This document shows, one piece after another, positions 46,821 through 57,432 of a DNA stretch of 64,000 nt. The translations under genes were made by a program, and so were the position numbers. Each line of letters starts with the position of its first letter. Within the stretch, counting starts at the first letter, position 1. The stretch spans positions 1-64,000 of the forward strand of contig NBAY01000052.1 in the NCBI GenBank assembly GCA_002794775.1. The letters are read 5' to 3'. The notes beneath the pieces were generated by a model, which was not told the DNA's origin, made no database searches, and saw nothing but the letters and a program-made list of their open reading frames with translations. Source of the DNA: Porodaedalea pini. Taxonomy: Eukaryota > Basidiomycota > Agaricomycetes > Hymenochaetales > Hymenochaetaceae.

Positions 46821-49800
46821 TTACCCCCCCTCAAGGTTGGGCGTCCCGACCAACCAAGATCGAGGTCATCTGGTTCGGTGTTGACAAAGCGTGGGCGAAG
46901 TTGTTGGCGAGGAATGTCGAGTTTTCGAGGGGCGCTGGGATGTTTTTGGTAGAACTCAGTGATCGCCTCCTTTGCATTCTCGCCAAGGTCCATCTCGGGC
47001 TGCCAAGTTGGTTCATTGTAGCCAACCCACTTGACGAGATATTGTAGCTTTCCTCGGTGCAGACGCGAGTCTAGAACTTTCTCGATCTCGTACTCCTCCT
47101 CGTTGTCGACGATGTCAGGTGGCGGCGGTGCTGGTCATTTCTGGCTCTCGAAGGATGGTTCGATGGCAGGCTTTAGCAGGGCCTTGTTGAAGACTGGGTG
47201 TACCTTCTTCCATCGCTTGGGAAGCCTGAGTTTGTACGCGCTAGCTCCCACCTTGTCAACGATCTCGAAGGGACCATACCATTTGTCAGCAAGTTTCTTT
47301 GTCAGCGAATCTGTGCTGATGTTTCGCCCGTTGAGGAAAACCTTGTCTCCAGCCTTGTACTCCACCAAAGTCCCTGCTGTCCGGTTGTGGTAGCGCTTCA
47401 TGTCATCCGCGGCCTTGACCAAGTTGTCCTTTGCAACGCGATGAGTCTCCTTGATGTGCTTTGCGAATTCTTCCGCCGACATGTTGGCAGATGAGGTTCG
47501 TGTCGTGTCAAAGCTCAAGGGGTGACGTCCCGTGTTTGCATAGAAGGGGGACATTTTTGTCGCTGAGTGTTCGCGGTTGTTGTATGCGAACTCCGCAAGG
47601 GGGAGCCAGTCCTTCCAGTCTGATTGACAATGGTTAACAAAGAGTCGAAGGTACTGTTCAAGCTCCTGGTTAACACGTTCCGTTTGCCCATCGGTCTGTG
47701 GGTGATACGCCGTCGACGGGTTGCCTTCGATGTGTAGGAGTTTGTACAGTTCCTTCATCATCGACGCGTCGAACTGCGTGCCTCGGTCATGGATGATCTT
47801 TTTTGGCAAACCGTGGAGGCGGAAGACGTGGTCGTAGTACAGCTGAGCCATGCCTTCCGCTGACAACTTCATCATTGTCGGAATCATGTGCATCTGCTTT
47901 GAGAACCTATCAACGAAGATGCAGATCGCGTTGTGCCCCTTGGAGTCCGGGAGCTCTCCGATGAGGTCAACCGTGATGATTTCCCAGGGGCCTTCAGGGA
48001 CTGCGTTTGGGTGGAGTGGCCTTGACCTTGACGTCCTCAGAGCCTTTGTTCACTGACAGCAATCACACCCTTGGACGTACGCTCGGACGTTGGAGAACAT
48101 CGACATCCACCAGAAGTCTCAACGGATGAGCTCCACCGTTTTCGACGCTCCTGGGTGTCCGGCCAGTACCAAGTCGTGACATTCCCGCAATATGGCCTCC
48201 TTCATTGACGACGGCACGTACACCTTGCCTCTCATCCGCCATAACCCGTTGTCTTCCGTCATCCCTGTCGGCCTCTCTGACTCGTGTTGCACCCTCTGCG
48301 CTTCACCCACTCTGTCCAACACCTCCTCACGCGACGTCCTCACCACTCCATGACTCAGCCACTTCTCCTTGATGAAAATAACACCGTCATTGTCATCCTT
48401 GCCCTCGTCATAGCCCACCTTGCATGACAGTAAGTCCGCCTTGCCCATCATCTTCCCCGACTTGTGCTCAAGGTGGAAGTTGAATTCTTCGAGCTCTGTC
48501 CGCCAGCGAGCTTGTCGATAGCTCAGCTTTTGTGCCGACCTGAAGTAGGTGAGGTTGGCGTGATTGGACCAGATCTCGATAGGGTGATGGGCGCCGAGGA
48601 GGTATTGCCTCCACTCCTTGAGTGCTGAAATGATCACGAGCATCTCCTTGTCGTAGATCTCGTAGTTTTGTTCCGCTGGCAGGAGCGCTTCCGACCTGTA
48701 GGTGACTACCCTCCACTTGCCGTCCTGCTTCTGCAACAACACTCCTCCAAGAGTGAAGTTTGATGAGTCCGCTTCGACGCGGAAAGGGCCCTCATCGTTC
48801 GCGATGGCCAGGACTGGAGGTGAGCAGAGACGTCGTCTCAACTCCTCGAACGCCTCCTGCTGTTCAGTCTCCCATACCCAGTCCTTCTTGCCTGTCAGCG
48901 ACATCAGCAGATGGACTAGCTTGCTGTAGTCCTTGATGAATCGCCGCAGCCAGTTGCCCATACCGAGGAATTGCTGCAGCTGTTTGAGGTTTCGAGGGAC
49001 TGGCCAGTCTGGGATCGCTTCTGTCTTTGCCGGGTCAGCCCTGATCTCGCCATTTCTGACGATGTGGCCGAGGTACTTCACAACTTTGGCGTTGAACTCG
49101 CATTTTTCCGGTTTTAGGTACAAGCCATTCTCTCACAAGATCTGAAGGACACATCTCGATGTCTCGATATGTTCCTCGAGAGTTTGTGAGAGAATCAGTA
49201 TGTCATCGAGGTAGACAATGATCAAGTTGTCGTAGATCAATCCCTTGAAAATGTGGTTGACAAAGGCCTGGAACGTTGCCGGTGCGTTGCAAAGACCAAA
49301 AAACATGACTGTCGGTTCGAAGAGGCCCATGTTTGTGCGGAACGCTGCCTTCCACTCATCACCTTCATGGATCCGGACGTTGTAGTATCCCCAGCGGAGG
49401 TCAAGCTTGGTGATGAACTTCGCCTTCTTGACCTTGTCGACAAGCTCGTCGATGAGGGGGAGGGGGTACTTGTTCTTAATTGTCCCCTCGTTAAGCTTTT
49501 GGTAGTCCTGAATCAGGCATAAAGACTTGTTGGCCTTTTTGATGAAGAAGAAAGGCGACACCATTGGTGAGATCGACTTTCGTATATGGCCCGACTTCAG
49601 GTTCTCTTCAAGGAAATCCTTTAGCGACTGTTGTTCCGTCAGTGTCAACGGATAGATCTTGCAGTCGCTAGGCTTGAAGTCAGGCTTCAGGTCGATGACG
49701 TGGTCCCAGGGGCGGTGTTCCGGTAGCTTCTCGAATCCTTTCTCTGAGAAGACGTCAGCGTAGTCGTTGAGATATGCGGGCCAGGACGTCTTGTCCATTC

Positions 49801-50463
49801 GCACCTCTCTCACCCTCCTCATCTCTTCCACGGCCTTTTCCACCCTCTGCACGTCTTCTTCCATAACTTTCTCGACCGCACATTCACTTGGACAGCAGGT
49901 GAAATCGAGCGTACCCACCTTCCAGTCGACCTCAGGATTGTGATGTCGAAGCCAGTCATATCCTAGGAATATGTTAGACAATGCTAGCAAGGTTACTGCA
50001 AGGACGATCCATTCCAAATGGTGGCCGATCGTAAGTTCAATGTCGACGTATTTCTCGATCAACCTGGCCTCGTTGTGTGTACCATCGGCATTGAGCACCA
50101 CAAGGGGTCGGATATAACGTTTCGTCTCTAACCTGTACCTTTCGACGAACCTTATGTCGATGCACGACCCTGTGCACCCCGAATCTACGAGGGTGTGCGC
50201 ATCCACCTCCCTCACTTCACCTGCTACACTGTGTCCGACATTCAGGAGAAGGTCCAGCTGGTGTCCGCCAGTTCCTCTCATGAACAGCTGTTCATACTCC
50301 TCGTTCTTGTTCACATCGGTGGGGGCTTCATAATCGGGAAAGTCATCGACGTCGTTTGTATCTAAGTATTGTACAGACGGTTGACTATATTTTATCGAGT
50401 CCGAATCCGAAACCCCTTGTTCTTCCCGGTCAGTCGCCCCGATGGCTACGCCTGACCACTCGC
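46670..50463 (-). pseudogene. pol of element 3 (single frame, few stops)
   Basis: One continuous frame on the minus strand, entered by -1 frameshift at 50470-50464. Domains: protease (DSGCTGS near 50190), reverse transcriptase (49720-48900; [26 protein letters not shown] at about 49213-49202), RNase H (48900-48400; KEMLVIISALKEW), integrase (48240-47300; GHPGASKTVELI, HDRGTQFDASMMKEL, QTDGQTERVNQELEQ) and a C-terminal chromodomain tail (47070-46850; EKVLDSRL, MDLGENAKEAITEFYQKHP). Internal stops lie near 49132, 48116 and 47132. The frame runs through the polypurine tract and ends inside the 3' LTR at 46670. An active relative elsewhere in the genome is likely, because so few changes separate this copy from an open frame. 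Confidence 0.88.
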
Positions 50464-51525
50464 AAAATCCTGCGAGTCGACGACCTCTTCGTCATCGCCG
50501 TCTTCCTCCACATAGTCCTCCACAGTCGACCTCTGAGTGTCTACGACTTCCTCAAAGGCCGATTCCTTCATTGCACCCAGCTCATCGGCAAGAAGACGAC
50601 GCTCGCCTGGCACCATCATCTGCAGCATGCGCTGCATGATCGTCTTCCCTTGCGGGCACGTGTCCTTGAAGTGGCCGAGTTTACCACAGATCCAGCACGC
50701 CCTCCTCCATTGCGCCTCGTTTATCGAGACGTCCATCGGCTGGCCGGCACCTCCGAAAGTCACACCAGTCACATCACATTTGTCGACGTGGGGGGCTGGG
50801 ATCTGTCAACGAGCCGGGGGTGCCTGTTGTTGCTGGCGCGGCGGAAGTGGGAACGCATGACCTTGTTGTATCGCGCGGATCTGTTGTTTGCCACGATCGA
50901 TCTCAATGGCCTTCTTCTTCCAGTCATTGTACATCGTTGGAACCGGTGTCAACCTCAACACCCCTCGGACTACCTCAATGTTCATTGCACGCTTTAGGCA
51001 GTCGCAGATGATGCTATCGTCCGTCAGTCCTGCCCTTGTGATGACGACATCGAGCTTCTGGAAAAACTCGTCGGCGGTGAGGTCTTTCTGAACCTTGGTT
51101 TGGAATTCCACTAGTGCTTTTTCCTTCCGGTTCGGGTCATCAAACGAGGCATCTAGGCACTCTTGGAACCTTTTCCAGCTGTCGGTGAAGGTCACGATGC
51201 CAGCCGTTGTTGATTCCTCCACGTAGTTCTGTGCTCACATCGCTGCATTGCCACCTTTTAGGTAGGAGAGAGTGATGTAGATCTTGCTTTCAGATGTCGG
51301 GTACTGGCTCGGGTTTGCCGAGACAAAGAGGAGGACCTCGCGTTTGAAGTCCAGGTAGTCGTTGCCGCCAGTGAATTCACGTGGCTGGGTGACATCAATG
51401 TTGGGGGTCAGGGGGTTAGCTGCAGTGGCCGGTGCTGGGGTGCTGTTTGCCTGATGGGCGAAGGCACCAGTGACGATTGCAGCGATCTGTTCCATCTGCT
51501 GCTGGGTGAAGCCTCCTGTCGACAT
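50446..51525 (-). pseudogene. gag of element 3 (nearly open)
   Basis: ATG 51525 to TAG 50446-50448 in one frame of 360 codons, with stops near 51232 and 50803. It contains MSTGGFTQQQMEQIAA, the capsid-like region with GGNDYLDFKREVLLFVSANP and DLTADEFFQKLDVV, and an intact zinc knuckle CWICGKLGHFKDTC (about 50691-50650) for RNA binding. It ends SQDFASGQA, overlapping pol in the -1 frame. Confidence 0.87.
50464..50470 (-). promoter_or_regulatory. Predicted -1 frameshift heptamer GGATTTT (element 3)
   Basis: On the minus strand G GAT TTT in the gag frame, 15 nt before the gag TAG. In the -1 frame pol reads [16 protein letters not shown] onward without a stop into protease. Confidence 0.65.
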
Positions 51526-52337
51526 TCCTGGTTTGGGCGTCGGCGTCGAGGGTTCAGGGGGGGTTGGGGGTGACAGGTCCCTATCGGTCTCACAGTAAGG
51601 CCCTGGAGTTGGTGGTAGGTTGACGGTAGACGTTGATGGTGCAGGTGATGATGGAGCGGCTGGGGGCCACCTGGCTCTCCTTCCTCGTTCGTCTGACGAA
51701 TACCAGCTGTGCCGGACTTCACTCCACCAGATATCGTGTACAACGCCGCTGTTGTTGGTCGTGACGTAGCCTGGTCTGTCTGGATTCCAACGCGCCGATG
51801 CGGGAAGGGCCCATCGCTGTTCATCGGTGAGATCTATCTTGATGACGGCGGAGGAACAGGGATGGGTTGCGTGTTTGATCCGGGGTTACGCCAACATTGG
51901 ACGGGTTCGTCGGCGAAGTTGATGATGAGACGGAAGGACGCAGCAGAAATAACAATCGACAACAATGTCGACGACTGTACACGTAACATTACCCACGTCC
52001 AGGTCAAGTGGCTCCTCCACCAAAGGGAGATGCGGAGAGCCAGGGTCAGAAAGGTTGGTGAGCAGTAACCTTCGGTCATAACGCTCTAGACACTGACGGA
52101 TTCGTCGGTGTCTGCCTCGAGTTAGCACTAAGCAGACTCAGTAGGACTTTCAGATAGGGTCGGGAAAGGTCGGTTGGGATGTTTACGTAATACACAAACG
52201 TCTGAGAACGTCTGGGCAGGGTTGAGGGTTGTTGTTTAGGGGGTTTACACGTCAAGTCCATCGAGGGGAGCGCTCCTCTAGACTGAGTGAAGGCGAGTCG
52301 ACAGCGACAACGTACACTGGGGATGAGCCTGGGTGGG

Positions 52338-52348
52338 GTTCTGCTTTT
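52338..52348 (-). promoter_or_regulatory. Self-complementary primer-binding site of element 3
   Basis: AAAAGCAGAAC on the minus strand directly follows the 5' LTR after one base. It is the exact complement of GTTCTGCTTTT (52575-52565), about 31 bp downstream of the TATATAG box at 52604-52610. Confidence 0.72.
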
Positions 52349-52349
52349 A

Positions 52350-52808
52350 TGTTAGGCGGAAGTCTGGGTGGAACTCAGACTAGGCAACCTCAACGTGTGG
52401 CACCTGACGGTGACGCAGACGTTGTCTGGGACGGGCTGTATCTCGAACGCAAAGTTTGGGCAGCGAGTTTACTCAGACTGGACAACGTGGAGGTAAGAGG
52501 ATTAATACAAGTCTAACTAATACAAGGGGGGCGGGTCTCACCTGGACGACGTGGAGGTAAGAGGAAAAGCAGAACAGGGGGCTTCTGCGATTTGACCTTC
52601 CTCTATATAGCATCGTCCGCGGGATTGCATTATCTAAGTACTGTATAGTTTATGTAACTAGGAATGGAATGAATGAAGGTTGTGTCGTACTAAGTGAGTG
52701 TGGGAATGATTATGTATGAAGGTTAAATATAATGGAAAAGGAGCGGTTAAAAGAAAGGAAATGGTGAAAGGGGAAATAAAAGAAAAGGTAAAAGTTCGAG
52801 TCCTAACA
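52350..52808 (-). repeat. 5' LTR of element 3
   Basis: 459 bp, nearly identical to 46362-46820. It carries the TATA box, the putative transcript start and two copies of the ACGTGGAGGTAAGAGG module. Confidence 0.93.
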
Positions 52809-53145
52809 TTATGTTGTCATTGAGTGGGTTCATCAGTGAAATTGATGACTAGTCAGAACAAAGTAAACACGATGACGAATGAGATTGATGATGACAATTG
52901 GACATGTTCAGTCACCCATGTCCACATCAAATGCATCCTCCACCAGAGGCTAAGATGGAGAGCCAGGATTGGAAAAATTAGTTGGGGATGTTGTGTAATA
53001 CACAAACATCTGAAAACGTCCAGGCAGAGTTGAGAGTTATTGTTTAGAGGGTTTACACGTTAAGTTCAGCGAGGAGAGTGCTCCTCTAGACCAAGTGAAG
53101 GTGAATCGACAGCAATGACATATGCTGGGGATGAGCCTGGGTGAG

Positions 53146-53156
53146 GTTCTGCTTTT
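53146..53156 (-). promoter_or_regulatory. Self-complementary primer-binding site of element 4
   Basis: AAAAGCAGAAC on the minus strand after the 5' LTR, complementary to the LTR segment at 53363-53353. Intact despite heavy decay of element 4. Confidence 0.65.
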
Positions 53157-53157
53157 A

Positions 53158-53514
53158 TGTTAGGCAGGAGTTTAGGTGGTGCTCAAACTGGGCAGGCCCC
53201 AGCTGACTGTCATCTGAGACATGCTATACTTGAGCAGGGACTCGAGACATGCTGTACTCAGGCTAGGTATTCATGGAGGTAAGAGGATTAATACAATATA
53301 TACTACTACAGGAGGGGCACAGTCTCACCTAGGTATTCACAGAGGTAAGAGGAAAAGCAGAACAGGTGTTCAGATGTGATTCCTCTTCTTTATATACAGT
53401 GATCACCTCATGAGACCCAGTTGCCCAATTATCTTAGTACTGTATAGTTTATATAATGGAATGAATAAAGGTCAGGTGTTTAGGGAGTGTGAGAAATGAT
53501 TGGAAAGATGATTA
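53158..53514 (-). repeat. 5' LTR of element 4, truncated
   Basis: Matches the left LTR up to GATTGGAAAGATGATTA and then stops at the foldback element. The expected last 80 bp or so, ending in TTCTAACA, are not found beyond the foldback. Confidence 0.8.
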
Positions 53515-54590
53515 CTGCCCTTTTCAGAAGTATTGTCACACGTGATTTCACTGATTTTCATGCAACAAGAGCCTCAAAACACAAACATTTTCATATCTCA
53601 ACCAAAAGTTGACCTTATTGTGTCATCTAGGTTGCTAAATTCATTTTTTTATCTCATCTTTCATATTTCAACAAGAGTGATAAGAAATAGTCAAAATTGG
53701 AGTCCAAAACAGCAAAAATGCTGTTTTTGAACCCATTTCCCTTGTTCATTTTTTCCTGCACTCAGATTTTACTGTACAGTGCTCCAGACCAGCCCAGAAT
53801 TCCAGTATTAGTCTATTATGAATTTACAGACTGATTTTGAGATGCATTGTGAGGTAGATGTGCTGAATTGGTGCATGCCTAAAACCCACAAATCCCATCT
53901 GTTTCTGCAAGCCCCCCAGCCCCCAGGAAAAATTCTTCTCAACTAAGTTCATGCATGTAAATTCATTCAAAGTGTATTGGAAGAGATTTGAGCAGCATCC
54001 ATGGATACAGGCTTGCTTCATGAATCAGGGATATGTTCACAAGAATAGTGCATACAGTCAGAATCTGGTACTCAATTCAGCTCACTGGTTGATGCTAGAG
54101 CCCTGGATGCTGCTCAAATCTCTTCCAATACACTTTGAATGAATTTACATGCATGAACTTAGTTGAGAAGAATTTTTCCTGGGGGCTGGGGGGCTTGCAG
54201 AAACAGATGGGATTTGTGGGTTTTAGGCATGCACCAATTCAGCACATCTACCTCACAATGCATCTCAAAATCAGTCTGTAAATTCATAATAGACTAATAC
54301 TGGAATTCTGGGCTGGTCTGGAGCACTGTACAGTAAAATCTGAGTGCAGGAAAAAATGAACAAGGGAAATGGGTTCAAAAACAGCATTTTTGCTGTTTTG
54401 GACTCCAATTTTGACTATTTCTTATCACTCTTGTTGAAATATGATAGATGAGATAAAAAAATGAATTTAGCAACCTAGATGACGCAATAAGGTCAACTTT
54501 TGGTTGAGATATGAAAATGTTTGTGTTTTGAGGCTCTTGTTGCACGAAAATCAGTGAAATCACGTGTGACAATACTTCTGAAAAGGGCAG
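53515..54590. mobile_element. Foldback element with about 490-bp inverted arms (right edge of block)
   Basis: Arms at 53515-54003 and 54102-54590, ends CTGCCCTTTTCAGAAG, flanked by TA (53513-53514 and 54591-54592). The left neighbour is the LTR of element 4 while the right neighbour is an exon of the orphan gene family, so the two flanks do not belong to one insertion site. The right arm keeps at least two CpGs (near 54481 and 54544) that the left arm has lost. Confidence 0.87.
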
Positions 54591-54592
54591 TA

Positions 54593-54768
54593 ATGCGCTT
54601 TTGTTATAATATTGCGTGCGTCTACCTCGACGCTCTTCCCCTCATTCCCACCTTTCTCACATGACAAACATTAGAGAAGACATACTCGTTCGCTTCCCTG
54701 ATAAAGTCCCATCCCACATACAAAAAATGCTTTCAGATGATAATGTCCGTTTAAAGCAGTATTTTTAG
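54593..54768 (+). pseudogene. 3' end of an orphan-family gene (copy 4 fragment)
   Basis: Matches the last exons of the genes at 57433 and 59981. The end of exon 3 (54593-54615, RFCYNI) is followed by a 59-nt intron (54616-54674, GTGCGT donor, CATTAG acceptor) in the same phase 2, then exon 4 (54675-54768; EDILVRFPDKVPSH, ending KQYF and TAG). Relatives read EDILVRFSDKMPSD. Everything upstream of 54593 is replaced by the foldback element. The fragment itself has no disabling change. Confidence 0.78.
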
Positions 54769-55195
54769 ATCGTTTCTACTGGACCTCCCAAGTGATATTT
54801 CCATCGTACTATCTTCATCGCATGTCAAATGCTATGGCGCCAGGTGTCCAGTTCCAACCGTGTGGTTTGAGTCACCTTTACTGGGTACTCGGAGATAATA
54901 TACCGTACTAGACGGACAGCACGAGAAAGGAAGCGAGATGTCCTACATACTACATAGGACAGACAACACTCGCAGCTATCGTTCATTTTCGTCTCTCGTT
55001 GCTTAGTTCACGCAGAATAATGTCAAAGCACATCCAACTGCAGCTCACGTTTTCTTCCTACAACTCATTTAGGCAGTACATAGTACAACACATTGTTCAA
55101 CGAGTGGCAGCCAAGTATCCGGAAACAAAACTAGTTCACACAAACCCAAGGAAACCTCAATAGTCGCGACAGAAAAAGCAGGTCAACGAAGTTGT
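54769..55195. other. Intergenic, no gene seen
   Basis: CpG content is normal again. It contains the 3' flanks of the converging copy 4 fragment and the secreted-protein gene. No repeat or RNA gene was recognised. Confidence 0.5.
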
Positions 55196-56005
55196 TTAAG
55201 CCGCCCACATCCAAGAGCGCTTCTGCTGAAGGGCCTCGCCGAGAGACTTACGCACTTTGAGGGAACGAGCGAGGCGGCTCCCCTGTAACATGATACCTGT
55301 GAGTGAGATGGATTAAAAAATGACAGGGAAGCACGTACAGCGGCCTTCGCGTTGTCCTTCTGGTGGCTATTCTTCTCGGTCTTCTTCGTTCCCGATGCCG
55401 CCTTTGTCGCAGCGGCAGTGGCATTGCCCGCAGCCGCCCCACTGCCCTGCGAAATGAGTACGCAGTTGCCGAAACCGCCGGCAGTCGTGAAGCTAACGAG
55501 GCAGCTGGCGCCATCATTGCCGCCTGTGCAGGTCGTTCCAGAGGGCAAAGTGCCGGAGACCTGAACAGAGCCAGTGGTCGCGGGTGACGCCACGCCGTTT
55601 GTTGTGATCGTGGCCGATCCACCCGTGAAAGAGGCGCCGGTCCCCGACGGGTCGACTGAGGTGTCAGTAATCTCCGTCGAGCCGTCCGTACCACTGAATT
55701 AAACAATAAATTTAGTTGAATGTTTGAAAGGCGGAGAGAGCGGCGAATTCTTACCCGTTGAAGTTGGTTACGGTGACGGTAAACGCATCTCCGTTTGCCT
55801 GAACAGCAGTGGAACCGGGGATTGCACTCGCCACATTAACGCCACTGCCGCATGGGGTACTGGTGGAGGGGCGCGTCACATCAGACCGTGCGGGTGTACC
55901 AGTGACGCCGATTGCAGGGGTGATAATCGCGTGTCCGAGAGCCTGGTACGGCAGCGAGAGCGCGAGTGCGAGGACGGAGAGGGTAGAGAGTGACTTCGCG
56001 AACAT
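55196..56005 (-). CDS. Small secreted protein, Thr/Gly-rich, function unknown
   Basis: Predicted 230-residue protein from exons 56005-55755, 55693-55339 and 55282-55196; introns of 61 nt (GTAAGA...TTCAG) and 56 nt (GTACGT...TACAG) keep the frame. The first 24 or so residues form a signal peptide (LSVLALALSLPYQALG), with a predicted mature start at HAIITPAIGVTGTPARSD. The middle is rich in Gly, Thr and Ser, with a few cysteines (PCGSG, TTCTGGNDGASC, GNCVL) suggesting disulfides. The C-terminus is basic and ends SWMWAA. An alternative second acceptor (CACTCACAG, just upstream) would give a different tail ending at 55183. I believe similar secreted proteins exist in other basidiomycetes but cannot name a function; the mature N-terminal His is noted without claiming copper binding. 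Confidence 0.78.
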
Positions 56006-57432
56006 AATGATTCAGAGGTATGACAACGTAACGTCCGTTTGCAAGTTGGAAATCGATGGACGAGAAAATAAAATGTGTTTTCAGAGGAGGAACCGGCCTC
56101 GGTGTTTGAAGGGAGAAAAGACGAGGAGAACGAAGTGGAGTGCTTTGAAGGGGGGATCCAGATCCTGGAGAAAGGGAGCTGAACAAATGCACTCTTTATA
56201 CTCGGAGAAAGCATGTCTCAAATAAGCGACGCGCTAAAATTGTGGCTATTGGATATTGTTGTAGGTTTGTGATCGAGACTCGGAGGCCCATGACAACGGC
56301 GCACACGTCTCCCTTCCATTGGTTCCCAGGTCAAGATGCCACTGTATTTTGAGCAAACTTGCGTTCATTTGGATAACATGCACCATTGTCTGTTCTACGA
56401 GTTGCCTATCAGTGAAAATTCAGATAATTGAACGATACCTGGTTGTACCTTCATGCCGCACGAAAGTAAGCGGAAGGCCCCAAATCAGGGGAATATGAGC
56501 CGTAAATTGGTGTTTCCACAACTCTGGGACGACGGACCTTCTGATGCATCACGCAATTCCATTGGTGCGGATGGAGGTAAGATGAGGACTGCTGCTGGTC
56601 CAATCAAGCCTGCCTGTTACGGAGGCAGGGCAACGCAGAACATCGGCCTTTGTGCGTGTACGCGGCTGATTTGAGCCGTATGGAAATTTTGAAGTTCCAA
56701 CACCTTGATCGTTACAGCCGAACACAAACAAAATCAGCCCGACAAAGTTCGTTGTTCTCTCTAAATGTGATGTTGACAGCCGCGCGACAAACACCATTTA
56801 CAAGCTGGCCAATCGGGATTGTGAGCAAATCTCGACACATTCGTGGTTGTCGTCTTCCCCATTTCGTTCGAGAGATGATCAAGACAGCGGTTAAGCAATA
56901 TAAACTGTGAAAAGGATATCAATTCGTTGACAAGATTGCACAGCAGACAAAAGCATCAAGCTAAATTTAAAATCCTGCTCCCATATCATGTGACCCGGGA
57001 CGTCCCGCAACTACACTGTACGGTAGCGGTTCTGCAGTCGCGGTGCAACACCCAGCCTCTACTTCTCAAGACTCGTTTGCCCCAGTAATTCCTGCCCTGG
57101 CATGTATTCATTTCAGAAGCTAGGACTGCCTTCTCATTGCAAGACTGTCCGACAGGACGTGGTTTAGTTGCACTCCAGTTCTTCGATGTCACAGCGGATG
57201 ATTTCGAAGAGGCCTCGTGGTTGCGGTCTTGCAGAGCCTCGATTCTATGTATGTACTGTAGTTCAGAGTTTAAAGCAGCACCGCGGCCTCATGGATTTAA
57301 AGCTGACTGTATCTTTGGCTCCGAATTGTATTCTTCGAGCACAGGCTGACTGATACAATGAGTCAGATACCTTGAAGAAGGTTGATCTTCTAAGTTCGCA
57401 TTTGCTCACCGTTGACCCTCGTATTTCGTTCA
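56006..57432. other. Intergenic region between divergent genes
   Basis: It should hold the promoters of the secreted-protein gene (minus) and orphan copy 2 (plus). No convincing TATA box could be assigned to copy 2. Open frames at 56453-56910 and 57137-57353 are short, overlapping and unrecognised. Confidence 0.45.

Larger units (their letters stand above)
46362..52808 (-). mobile_element. Element 3: young Ty3/Gypsy chromovirus
   Basis: 6,447 bp with two 459-bp LTRs (46362-46820 and 52350-52808) and a perfect duplication TTATG (46357-46361 and 52809-52813). The LTRs differ at about nine positions, all C/T or G/A changes at CpG sites. Gag and pol are free of frameshifts but have a few stops. 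It inserted two bases beyond the end of insertion E, inside element 4. Confidence 0.95.
38254..53514 (-). mobile_element. Element 4: old Ty3/Gypsy chromovirus, heavily decayed
   Basis: The left (3') LTR is 38254-38694 and the right (5') LTR starts at 53158 and is cut off at 53514 beside a foldback element. The internal region is interrupted by copy D (40588-41575), insertion E (44643-46354) and element 3 (46362-52808). CpG has almost vanished, so this is probably the oldest of the four. No outer duplication can be verified because the right LTR is truncated. Confidence 0.87.

Noticed and set aside
53533..54572. Two similar 65-codon frames on opposite strands as a duplicated gene
   Set aside because: They are mirror images produced by the arms of the foldback element and show no protein motif.
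55248..55706. A 152-codon minus-strand frame as a gene
   Set aside because: It is an out-of-frame shadow of exons 2 and 3 of the secreted-protein gene, full of Arg and Pro as expected for such shadows.
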